Part shown: positions 32,659-43,383 of the stretch, in pieces
Layout: the number at the start of each line of letters is the position of its first letter
How positions within the stretch are numbered: the first letter of the stretch is position 1
NCBI GenBank assembly: GCA_022315425.1
Contig: JAIUPT010000028.1
Span: 806,001-870,000 of the forward strand
Reading direction: 5' to 3'
Length of the DNA: 64,000 nucleotides
Origin: Pseudevernia furfuracea
Lineage: Eukaryota; Ascomycota; Lecanoromycetes; Lecanorales; Parmeliaceae
The notes under the pieces: model-generated
What the model was told of the DNA's origin: nothing
What the model saw: only the letters and a program-made list of their open reading frames with translations
Databases searched by the model: none
Program-made: the position numbers and the translations under genes

Positions 32659-35600
32659 ATGGCTAGCCGACATCTCACTTACATCGGAAAAGCGCTTGGA
32701 GCAGCAATGCCGCCGAGTGATGACGGTCAGGACCGGCGCTGGATACTTACGGATCAAAAGGCTGAGGAACCCGATCCCTCTGTACAGACATGCCAAAATC
32801 GTATCAACATTGACGACAGAATCAATGACATGACAATGCAAGCCGCCCTAGAGCTGCCAATTGTCCATGACTCACAGGGCGACACTTTGATCTACATCGA
32901 CGCTCCACAAAGACAGCCAGAGCAGGACGAGCATGACTACCAACGCTACATCAAGCGCTACGAGTCCCCCATCCTTATGCAGAAGGACACCCTAACAAGG
33001 TATTCACCCGGTCTTGCAAAGCTCTTCGGCCCTACTCAGCAATTTCGGGTTCTTCGCCGTCGCAAGCTGGCCAATAAACTACCGAGCAACGTCAAGTATG
33101 TGATCGACTTGACACCACCTAGTGAGGGTGAAGGTACGCATTGTTCCCAGTTTGGTTACAGATTCTGAGTTGTGAGACATATGTAGGGAGCATGATGCTC
33201 TTTTTGCGCCTTAGGGTTGTCTCATAATTAACTCTGTTTCTCGCCTTGAAGAAATGATGCTGACTCCAGATTCTGCGCAGATGCCGTCTTTCTGACCACT
33301 GAATTATGCTGTTCCGAGGGTGTCAGACTCTGGTACCAGTCCGGCCAAATTTGGAGCGTGGCGAGGACTTTGGTGAAAGGCGAAGAAGAGTACTCTTCTG
33401 CGTCACTAAGAGCTGTGAGTACGCCCATTCTGGAAAGTCTAGATCGGCCTGCTAAACATCAGAAGGCTTCTAACAAACCGACTAAGCGGAACAAATTGGG
33501 TGGACTCAACTCGACCCCCACAGGCTCGAAAGCTGACCCTTCGACTCTTATGCAATTGGAATACAGCCCTGTGAGACATCGCTCCGCTATCGAGCGCGTA
33601 CTCTCCACTTTGCAAGGAGCTGATCCATTGCTCGATTCGGCAACCAAAGTTTGGACTACGTTCGCTGTGGCAAAAAACTTCGAGATTACACATAGTCCAT
33701 TGGAGGACTATATCATCCGTTGGCTGCGCGCTTACCCTAACTCATACTTCTTGGAAGTCTTGCCGGAAGTCAGCCACCAAATCGCTGATGGTCTTCAAAA
33801 TTACGAACTTGCTCGTGACTCCTTCGCCATTTTGGTTGGTGAGGAGGCTCTTGATAATCTTCGCCACGCCCGCGAGCCTCGGTTACACAAGCGCACCACG
33901 TTTGGTCGGAAAAAGGAGGAGCTACCAGAGCATATCCACACTCGCGTGGAATACGCCAGCAAGAGTTTCCTAGAGCGCATGAATAATGACTTTGCTAATT
34001 TCGTCGCCAATGGCATGCAATGGATTGACGAGCTGCCCGAGATGCGCAGACTTTCTGCATACACGCAGCCGGAGCTTCAAGACACGATCTATAAGCTGGA
34101 GGATCTCCTCAAGGAGTACGTACGTGGGGCAATCTACAAAATACTATGTGTCGACTACGACACTGTTCCCGGACCTGATCTCCACCGCGAGGGAGGCCAT
34201 GAATTGCTGCCGCGACTCGCCCGTGCCGCTGTATGGAACAACATGCCATTAGGCGAGCGTATCCTATCGCGAACCTGTTGGGAGGCCTTGAGATCATCTG
34301 CTACGTTCCAGGGAGCGTCAAATCTTGACATTCGAAAAAGCTGGAACTTGAAGGGTGATCCTGACCAATTGAGTCTTGTCGAAAAGCGCGAGTTGGCTCG
34401 AGGCACTTACCGTGAGGTCAAGGACTCGGAGCTTAGAGCGCTCATACGCAACGGTCAAACTTACCTTGACCAAGCGTACACTCCGGACCACACTCATCAC
34501 AATGCTCAAAACGAGTTGAATGGCGATTCTTTGTCAAGGCGGTTACACACGTTGCCGGACCGTACCATCAATGGGGCGCAGGACCAAGAACAGCCTTGGG
34601 ACCTATTGCGCGCACCCACACCAGATCAAAATCTTTACGATGCTCAACGAAAGTCGAATGTCGAACCTTTGCCGAGACGCTCATACGCATTGCCAGATCG
34701 TACACTCAATGACGCGCAAGACATTGCTACGAATAACAAAGCATCTTTATCAACACCAGCTCAACCTGTCGATGTCCCGAAACCATTAAAGCGTACCCAA
34801 GATTTCCACGATCCTCTCTCACCTCCAGATGACAAGCAATCAAAGATCGATGTTCGTACGAAATGGCCTTTTGGGGCAGCAAGGGATGACCCTGTGGTTC
34901 AAGTACTGAAGAGCGTGGACCGTCTTCATGTATCCTCGTTACCATCGGATAGAGGGCCGGCTACCGACAACGCATTGGGAGAGTCGGAGGGCCAAGGACT
35001 TGAGAGTGAAGAAAAATCAACAGAATTCGACCCTTGGCGTGGCTACAGTGAGCACCTGAGTTATGCCAGTGAGACGCTCCGACCTTTGGCGCCTAAGACA
35101 GACTTGACGCTCCAAAAGGCAAAGGATGAACAAAAAATAATCGGGTCAGATCGTTCTTGGCGCGCTGATTACTGGAACCGAGATCAGCAACGGTTCGCGC
35201 CCAAAACACACTTGAGCCCCACCAAAGCTGCACCCAAGAGGGTGATCTGGGCTGACTCCAAATTTTCGGGTGAAAACGACGAAGTTCAGCTACAATTCGA
35301 AGACTCATTGCCCAAAAAGGAGACCTTCGCAGCAAAATTCTTTAATCTTGGAAGGTTCTTTGACCAAGCTCAACAACATATTGAAAATTTTGCTCGTAAC
35401 AAGTTAAGCTCCTCGGATCACGGATGTCTGAAAGAACCGCTCGATCTTGGTGTTGTCAACACGCTGGTCTGCCTTGAGGATAGTGAATGGAAGTATCTCC
35501 CTCTCTGGGCTGGTGGCAACGATGATGGATCGATGGGAGTGTACAGCGATGACCTTCCTACTACAGAGTATGGCTTCACAACTGCTGGCCCTGAAGTCCA

Positions 35601-36048
35601 CGACGGTACTACACCTGCTAATAGCGTCAAAGCGCCAAGCGAGTTCGAGTTGGTCAGTGCCGGAGACAGTGCCAGTACCTTCAATGCATCTACAGCGACC
35701 AATCGTGGATTCTCAGACGCGATCCGTCGAGGTCATGTCCACGCCGCCGACTCCGCGGATGATTCTATGAGTGACAGCTTCACTATGGTGACTCCATCTG
35801 TCGATAGTGATGATGAAGAGACATTTGCGCGGAAGCAAATAGAGGCTCAGGAACGTATCGAGGAGGCCGAAGCGGCGGCGGCCAATGAGGCCCGTCGGAT
35901 GACGAAAGGAAAGGGGAAGATGGTGGAGGAAGACGAAAGCTACGCTGATTTCTTCAGCGGTGAGGAAGAGGACGATGGTAATGATACTGATCGTGCAGAG
36001 TTCAACGATGAGAGTGAGGAGGACGAGGAAGACATGGTCATGGTTTGA
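32659..36048 (+). CDS. Uncharacterised 1080-aa fungal protein, BTB-like N-terminus and acidic C-terminus
   Basis: Exons 32659-33133 and 33281-36048 join in phase across a 147-nt intron with GTACGC donor and ATGCTGACT branch site; the total is 1080 codons plus stop. Residues about 70-200 (GDTLIYIDAP, RYSPGLAKLFG, then VIDLTPPSEGEDAVFLTTEL over the splice) are laid out like a divergent BTB/POZ domain. Residues about 260-510 form a helical domain with PLEDYIIRWLRAYPNSYFLE and DSFAILVGEEALDNL, a pattern seen in other fungal proteins of unknown function. Next come two similar 50-residue segments around NAQNELNGDSLSRRLHTLPD and DAQRKSNVEPLPRRSYALPD. The last 130 residues are strongly acidic with an EEAEAAAANEARR helix. 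It is probably a cytosolic or nuclear adaptor; that is inference. Confidence 0.78.
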
Positions 36049-36578
36049 AGATGGACGACTTCAGCCTACCAAGATGTACAGGATGGATTCAATGCAGGAA
36101 CGGCCACGATTATGATTAAAGCACGATCTTGCAAGGCGTTGATATGGACGAAATTCGGGAAATAAGACAGTAATCACGCGCATGTTCATCTTCTCTTCCA
36201 TGTTTACGACAGTCGATATTTTCACGACTACCTCGGATGGTATTACAGATGGCCCTCTCGCTCAATTCATGGCATCGTTGTGGGTAAAGGAAAATACAGG
36301 GTAGTAAATGATGTCCGGCAGGATACGTGATGGTGCATACATATCGTCGAGGCATCATGGAAATTGCGATAGACTGGCTACATTCAGATGACACTCACAT
36401 GGAAAAATTTCAGTCATATATATTTCCCCTATGAATTCGTGACATCCAACCCTAAGTAAAATGCCCAAGAACCAAATCTGACCTCGCAAACCTCGGAAAA
36501 ATGTCTTGGCGCTAGAGCACACAGCTTCGACGACTTTATGGATACCATCTTCTTTGAATCCAGGAACGTAACCAAGCC
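36049..36578. other. Intergenic region before the uL23m gene
   Basis: This holds the terminator side of the 1080-aa gene and the promoter of the mitochondrial ribosomal gene. The minus-strand frame 36116-36394 has no recognisable features. Confidence 0.45.
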
Positions 36579-37386
36579 ATGAACGCAGCCAACGCCCTCA
36601 TCAGATCCACCGCAGCAAGCGTCGCCGCTGTTCCCCGCGTCCGCCCTAATCCAGCTCGTCTCCGCAAACCCTCCCCACTGCCTCTCCGCCCTCTAGTACC
36701 CGACCGCTTCAGACCTCCCAGGGGAGAAAAGCAAGTGTTCCTGTAAGCCACCCCACCCCACCCGCCGTCCCCTACCTACAACAAAAGCCAACCGGAGCGA
36801 ACACGCACCGACCGGAACCCGCCCCCCCCCCCCGCAAATCAATCCACTGACAAAAAGTCGAGCCAACAGACCCACCTTGAGGCTCGCCCTCCTCCACACG
36901 CCCACCCAGCCCCCGCACTTCGCCTCCTTCCTCGTCCCGCTCTCCCTCAACAAGCTCGACCTCAAAGACTACCTCTACCACCTGTACGGGGTGCAGGTCC
37001 TGCGCGTGCGCTCCTACGTCGTGCAGGGCAAGGTCGCGCGCGACCCCCGCACGGGCCGGCTCCGGCGCCGGAGCGCCCGGAAGAAGATGACGGTCGAGAT
37101 GGTGCAGGGGAAGGAGGGGCAGGGCGCGTTTGTCTGGCCGGAGGAACCCGAGGGCGCCCGGGCGAAGATGTGGAAGGAGGAGGATCGGTTGGATCAGTTG
37201 AAGGACGAGGAGGACAGGCGGACGAACCCCGATGAGAAGTTCAAGTTGGACGCGCCGGATGCGAAGGGGTTGAGGGAGAGGGCGGGGTTGTTGTTGAGGG
37301 GGAAGGTGAGGTGGAGGCCTGGCTGGGAGGAGCATGGGGGGCCGGCGGCGGTGGCGATGGGGAGGCAGGGGTCGGTTGGCGGGTGA
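36579..37386 (+). CDS. MRP20: Mitochondrial large-subunit ribosomal protein uL23m (MRP20)
   Basis: Exons 36579-36742 and 36870-37386 join in phase (CT|A) to 226 aa. The first 50 residues are Ala/Arg/Pro-rich without acidic residues, which fits a mitochondrial targeting sequence (ALIRSTAASVAAVPRVRP). The core LRLALLHTPTQPPHFASFLV and LNKLDLKDYLYHLYGVQVL is the uL23 fold that sits at the exit of the mitoribosome tunnel. The rest (GKVARDPRTGRLRRRSARKK and a long charged tail) is a fungal mitochondrial extension. The 127-nt intron carries a run of about 12 cytosines near 36825. Exon 2 is GC-rich. The gene is convergent with RPA32, with 169 nt between their stops. Confidence 0.87.
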
Positions 37387-37555
37387 GAGGGTTTTGTGGG
37401 GAGGGGAGGGTGTGGATATGCTAGGAGAGGGAAGAGAGGCGTTGAGGACGTTGTATACTATGTGCTGTACTGGGGCGCAGGAGCATTATGTTTCTAGCAT
37501 AAAACACCCTGGCTATGACGCTATGGGAAGCTAGGGGTATAATTCAGGCCACATC

Positions 37556-38570
37556 TCAGAACTCCAGCACCGCCCACGTATCATCATCCACCGTTGTGAA
37601 AATCATGCTGTTGCTCAAGAGCTCGTCTCCAGCTTTCCTTACATCCGGGACATTCATGCTCACCAATGCAGCTATGTTCTGCACATGCAACCCCTCGTTG
37701 TTCTGCGGACTTTCTTTCAGCGTCTGATACACCCTCCTCGCCGCCACTGAGACATTCAGCATCGGTAGTGCGTTCGTCCCTGTGTTTCCTCCGCCACCGT
37801 AACCGACTTCGCCGGCGTCTCGGTTGGCTCCACCGCCCTCTGCTTTGATCTGATCCAATGGACCCTTGATGAAGTAAAGATGGACGTATGTTGCTTCTAG
37901 AAGGTGGTATGTAATCTCCATTTTATCAACAACAGGTCTTATAACGTGGGCTCCAACGTGGCGTTTATTGTTGAAAGCCTTCAGGCGGCCCCAGACACGG
38001 GCCCATTCGTTCTCGATGAGCTTTGGTTTGGAAACAGTTGAGTCAGAGGTGGTGTCCATAGCAGCGTCGGCGTCGATCCACTGTTTCACCTCTATCGTAC
38101 CGGTGCCGTCATCGAGTTTGTAGGTAATGTTTGTTGTTTGCGTGGATATATTGCGGATCTGGCCGACGAAGGATACCTATTGGACACGAGTCAGTCAAGA
38201 TGATGGAGCAACGCGATGCGAGGGGTTAGAGGACCTACCTGCGTGATTTCGACATCATCAATCTTGAATTCTGCGTCTGGATGTGGTTGTTGTGCGTCGA
38301 GAACTTGCTTTATGGTGACGGGTCTGAGAGTGTCTTTGCCATATGTTCCCTAAGTAGTAGGTCAGCGAACGGTAAACCGAAGGGCCCAGTATGACCAAGT
38401 ATGACCTTTCCAGCTGCACCTTGGCTCCCACCTTGTGAACCTCCCATGAAGCCACCTCCACCTGCACCGCCTTGAGCTCCATAGGACGTTGTAGAGTAGC
38501 CACCACCGTAATCTGCAAGGACAACTTTTTAACAGCGGTCAAATTGCTTTCTCGAAGTCTGCTCACCCAT
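37556..38570 (-). CDS. RFA2: Replication protein A 32-kDa subunit
   Basis: RPA32 is the middle subunit of the single-strand DNA-binding RPA trimer used in replication, repair and checkpoint signalling. Exons on the minus strand are 38570-38567 (ATGG only), 38512-38406, 38349-38239 and 38176-37556; phases agree and give 280 aa. The N-terminus after the splice is MDYGGGYSTTSYGAQGG, the Gly/Ser-rich phosphorylation region of the family. TLRPVTIKQVLDAQ, VSFVGQIRNIS, YKLDDGTGTIEVKQW and the later YHLLEATYVHLYFIKG are the OB-fold. The end (SPQNNEGLHVQNIAAL to the TGA at 37556) is the winged-helix domain. Introns are 54, 56 and 62 nt. Confidence 0.94.
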
Positions 38571-40264
38571 GTTGAATGTCTCTTCGGATTCAAATTCTGA
38601 CTAGGTTGAAGAACGCTAGGAGTTCTTTGGAATGTTTGGCTGTCTGCTTTTGTTTTCCGGGTAACAAGACATACAACTTCTTGAAATGTAGTGTTCAATG
38701 AAGAATGGGTAGACCTTGGCCTGGGCCTGGGCTTTTGAATACCTGATTGGTGAGCCCGCCTCGCCCGCTTGCTGTTTCGTTGTTTACGTCGCGTCTGAGG
38801 TGGACGTGTATAGTGGATTTGAGCGCGCTAGTAAACCCGGAGTTTATCCGTTTTTGCGTATTCAAACCCGCTTTCGTTTCTTGAGATTCAAATTTCAACT
38901 TCATAACTATAAGTCGGATTATAAAATTTATATACAAAACAAGGCGCTTATTCGCTACATATTCAGCGTTCTCAAAGTAATAAAAATGTATTGTAAAATG
39001 ATTGAGTTATAGAGTCTCAAGCGAGAAGTTGATTATAAATTCTTTTACGGAGTGCTCTAAGCGAGATGGAATTTTATCGCTCAAAATTTCACTCTGTCCT
39101 AAATATCTAGACTTTTAAGAATCAGTAATTCAATCTTGAATCTACTATATCCAAAGTTTGAACTGTGTATGCTTGCAATTCTACTGCCGTTGATCATATG
39201 ATTATCTGATGTATAGTTGTAGAGTTGAAATTTTGAAATTTTGGAGGATGTGTCGGGCCAGCCCTTCAGCGTTCCGACGTGCGACAATCTCTCTGTCTGT
39301 CCCTCAAGGGAAATGAAGCCTACCAAAAGACCATGCCACAGATGATCTGAACAATCAAAATCCTTCACCAGCTGAACCCGACTGTCTTCAGCATATGTAA
39401 TGATGCTGATTTGACGATTTGAGAATAGCCAGAGCTGAAAGCCTCTTCTGCCATGGTACATGTGCGATGTTTTGTCATGTACAGTAGTTCACGTGTAAAA
39501 GATTTAATGCCCAATGTTGCGTTTTAGTATCTCTGTGTCTGCCGTAGTTGATAGTCCGTATAAGACAAGGGTATTGGCAATACAGGATGAGTGGTGGACA
39601 AGATATGATAGCTCAGTACTGTTATGTAATTATGATCAGTCAAGAAACGACTACGGGAGGACGGACTGAGTGTGTTGGGCTTGGTTCTATCATTGGCACT
39701 GATACATCAACATACACGCATGCACTTCGCTCATTTGAGATCGGGTCTTTTGTCTCAAGTTTGCTACTTCCGAATTCTCGGGAACCCGTTTTTGCTACAG
39801 TGACATGGTTTCGACAAATCAACTCCGTCACGCACGCAATGGAATGACTCATGGATCCTAAGGATATTTAGAATGGAACGCTGAACACACCTAGCAATCA
39901 ATCTCTACTGAGCACTCGTCGCGACCAAAACAAGGAACGTCTCTTGTAGAACTTAGCATAATTCACATAAATGATACCTATTGCGGTTGGAATGTTTCAT
40001 TGATACACCCGACGCACATAAGCGTCCCGAGCGAAATGTGGCTAAAAACAAAACGGTAGGACATCCGAGCGATAGACCCTTCTGTTGTTCCCAAATGTTC
40101 GAGGTTTGACGTTCTTTCCTTCTTATACCTTGATGAACGGAAATTGAATCATCCAGTACTACTGCTGTTTTCAGCAGCAGTCAGCCCCTGCAAATTTATT
40201 TGAAATTGTGCGGCGTTTCCCAGGTCTTATCTCGCAGGAGCAACGAGAGAGCACCTACAACCGT
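38571..40264. other. AT-rich gap at the left border of the accessory island
   Basis: No gene is supported in 1.7 kb. About 38870-39230 is clearly AT-rich, which could be an old repeat. Frames at 39099-39461 (minus) and 39548-39847 (plus) have no recognisable features. The first part carries the RPA32 promoter. Confidence 0.4.
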
Positions 40265-40634
40265 CTAAGCCCCGAGTAATGTGTTTGACTGAATGGACAG
40301 AGACAAAGTCAAGATGTGGATAACTTCACGTCGTACAACGCCCATTTGGGTTAGCGTACCTCGCGGCCACCATTCCCTAGTCAATAAATACTGAAAGTCA
40401 AAAAATTGAATGTTGTTGGCGTGGCTAGGTACCACTGGCTCCAGCTTCTCCAGCACCTACCATGGATGACCAAGCGCCACTTGCGTTGTGATTCTCGGGC
40501 CTCTGGATGGTCAGTGAACAAGCACTCCTCTTGTCAACCAAAATCCCAGTACTTTGAAGATATGACGATGTGATATTCAACGTCTGGTTCGAAACATGCC
40601 GAAGAATCAGACGTACATGGTCACTTGGTATCAT
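40265..40634 (-). CDS. Possible small two-exon gene, 99 aa, doubtful
   Basis: Two frames join in phase 0 if 40391-40460 is removed: GTAGGT donor, TTTTTGACTT branch, CAG acceptor. Exon 1 (40634-40461) starts with ATG and MIPSDHVRLILRHVSNQTLN; exon 2 (40390-40265) ends GCT TAG. The good intron signals and preserved frame are the only support. No signal peptide or family is recognised. Confidence 0.28.
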
Positions 40635-40771
40635 GGTAAGACTTTGAGTTTGTCAATACAAAAGATGTGATAGATAAGTCGGATGTTACTATCCTGCTAA
40701 GGCGCCAACGTCATCCCTCAATACGGTGCTCATCATCTCATCATTGCCACATGCTAAAGTTGATTCAGAGC

Positions 40772-42474
40772 CTAATGGAGGCCTGGGCCAGGGTCCAAAT
40801 GACTTTGGTCGAAAGGTAAAGACTGAGATTGTTCAAAGAAACCTTGTAGGCCCTGCTGCTCCTTCTGGCGCATGGTCTGTGCCAGAACCCATAACCCTCT
40901 GTCCTCTGCCAGGTCTATTGCGCTCTTGCCATCATTCCGCTGGGAACTGACGTCGCCGTGCTTATCCATGAGATAAAGAGCGAGTCCATCGGGCGATTCA
41001 AGGCTCTCGACGGCTGCTTGTAAAGGCGAAGATCCACAGCAGACTAAAGGTGCATTGATTTCCGCTCCAGCGTCGACGAGCAGCTTAACGACGTTGAAAT
41101 GACCTGCCCTGGCCGCAACCTCCAGGATGGTAGTACCGTGACGATTTCTAGCATTAGGATTGGCGTGATTTCGAATGAGCACCGCACAGCAACCTTCATG
41201 ACCTTTCGCAGCTGCTAGGAAGAGAGCAGTTTGGTTGTGGATATCTAAAACATCGACTTGTGCTCCCGCGCGGAGAAAGTTTATCACATTTTGTTCGGAG
41301 CCTAGAGTTGCAGCCACATGTATGGCTTGAAGATCGAACAAAGCTGGTGGTGAATGTACGTTGCTGTTTGTCTGAGCCAACATCGTTGACGCAACGCCTG
41401 CGTTGCTGTGCTGCGCCGAACGTTGAATACATGGTGTTGCAAGTGAGGGATCTCCATCAATCATCAATTTGTTCTGCCAGAGCTTGAGAAGGACATCGCG
41501 TGTTCTTTCGGAGGTTTCGGTGAGCGATTGGACCAGCCACATGCATGGGCTCTCGTGAAGCGTTGAGGCGTTGTGAGTCTGGGCAGCCTTCCCCAGTAGC
41601 CACTCCAATTCGTCTTGATCATTTATATCCTGGTAAAATTTTGCTATCTTAAGCAGTGCACCGCGGTAACGAGCACCGCCCAGTCTGGGATACTTCTCCA
41701 AGGCGAGGACAAGCTTCATGAATATTCCGTGAGCTTCTTCGTCCTTCTCTAGCTCATGAAGCTGAAGACCTATTTTGCAGGTCGTCATGAATAGCGAGTG
41801 CAGCTCATCTCTTATCGTATTGGTATAGTTGTCAGGGAGCTCGTTGAGATCAATGTGTCTGTCACGGGCTCGACAAGAGATAGGGGTAAGATGTGATGCG
41901 AACACATACGAGGTGCCCAAGGCGTTGAGTTCTTGGAGACTAATAGATGCTTGATTAGGATCAAGATTACGAGCAGTTGATGTTCGTCTTACTTGCACCC
42001 AGCCTCCTCCTTGAGCTCCTTATGAGACGCGAGCTTGATGCGCTTTTGCTGGCCATTGGACTCTTCAGTGACCAGTGAAGGCTGATTCTCGGTGTCTCCG
42101 CCGAGATATGCATTGCTGTGCACGGTGCCTGTCCGCCGTGGAATTGGAGCTCGCAGCTGGTCTTCAGCGTCTCGAATGGTGTCCTCTTCGTGGACAGTCA
42201 CCTCATTACGGGACGCGGCACATGCAGGGTCATCTCTCTTCCTGTAACTTGGTCCGCATGGGACATCATCGTGATTGTTACAATTGTTGCATTTCTGACG
42301 TGTTGTTTCATAATTTCGATTGGGAGGCTCACACTGAAAAATGGATCAGAAAGATAAGGCTAGGCTCAGCCTTACATATGTATCTGTGTCTCTCACCTTT
42401 ATCTTCTTCCTCCGACACTCAGAGCACTTGAATTGGTCCCGCATATCTGGGTTCTGCCTGGTGTTGTCGACCAT
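40772..42474 (-). CDS. Zn2Cys6 zinc-cluster protein fused to ankyrin repeats
   Basis: Exons on the minus strand are 42474-42397, 42333-41993 and 41939-40772; introns of 63 and 53 nt keep the frame and give 528 aa. The first splice falls inside the zinc cluster and makes CSECRRKKIKCEPP, followed by CNNCNNHDDVPC: six cysteines with fungal Zn2Cys6 spacing, so DNA binding is likely. A linker with QQKRIKLASHK may be nuclear targeting. Residues about 150-300 form a helical region (LHSLFMTTCKIGLQLHELEKD, KLVLALEKYPRLGG). About four ankyrin repeats occupy residues 350-490 (ALFLAAAKGHEGCCAVLIRN, EVAARAGHFNVVKLLVDAGA). No fungal-specific transcription-factor middle domain is seen. It stands 0.9 kb from the NLR gene at 43384 and is divergent from it. 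Role unknown; transcriptional control is inference. Confidence 0.82.
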
Positions 42475-43383
42475 GGATGCGCCCTCCTCAGGATGTAGAA
42501 ACGGAACTGAAGTTCGAACAAGGCTCACAAGAAGGCAGTTCCGGTTGAATATATTATTTAGGTCCAGTTCCTTGGAAGCGCAACTGTGCGACAGTATAAC
42601 ACAGACAAGCGAGAATCACCAGAAGGCCATTACTGTTGTGCAGTCCTCCTCGCAAATGTGATCGGAGTTTTACAGACTGCTAGATGCCGTGCAACGTGTG
42701 AACTACGAAGGCCCTGCGTGTAAGACCGCCTGGTGCCGCTATGGACGCATATTTGACTCTCTTCCTGAGATTGACCTCTTTTGTACAACATGTTACCTCA
42801 TAATACGTAAGCTTAGCCTGGGCCTAGAACGAAACTCTAGAAAACTTCGCTCTGCTACAATCAGACCTATCTTGGTGTTGGTGCAATAGTGTCCCAGCAT
42901 CTCCCAGAACCTACTCCTTGTGAGATGCGACAAATCTGTTCTGCAAAGGAGAAAGGTCCAACCATACCGATTACAAGAAATACTTCGATGCCCTCAGCGC
43001 CACCGTGGCTTTTATGTAACCCTGGTAGGAAAATAGTAGAAAAAATTACCAATCTCTAGTGTCGTAATCAATGGTATCTTCGCATTCGGTTCGCATAATT
43101 TTTGCGCATCTCGCCTACATTATGCGAGAAGATTTCCACTTCGCCTAATGATTTCGCATCTTGTGCCTCTAAATACCACCAAAGCAAGGGCAATCATTTG
43201 TTTTCAGCCTGACCGTGAATTCAATAAACGGGGCGTTGCCTCTTCAAGCATGATGCCTCGCCGCGAATTGTCGCCGAAGCCACAGGAGATAGTATCTGCC
43301 TCGTCGGCGTTCCGTTCTCATTGGTGGAATAAGAGATGACCGGATTCCCTGTAATCCACATATAGCTAGCGATTCCCACCCTC
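42475..43383. promoter_or_regulatory. Divergent region between the Zn2Cys6-ankyrin gene and the NACHT gene
   Basis: The two genes are transcribed away from each other across 909 nt, so both promoters should lie here. Short open frames (42689-42889, 43148-43339) are not supported. A small hairpin at 43091-43127 is listed separately. Confidence 0.4.
43091..43127. repeat. Short inverted repeat (9-nt arms)
   Basis: TCGCATAAT at 43091-43099 and ATTATGCGA at 43119-43127 are reverse complements with a 19-nt spacer. Further TTCGCAT words occur on both sides. It may be an operator-like site or a remnant repeat end. Confidence 0.5.
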
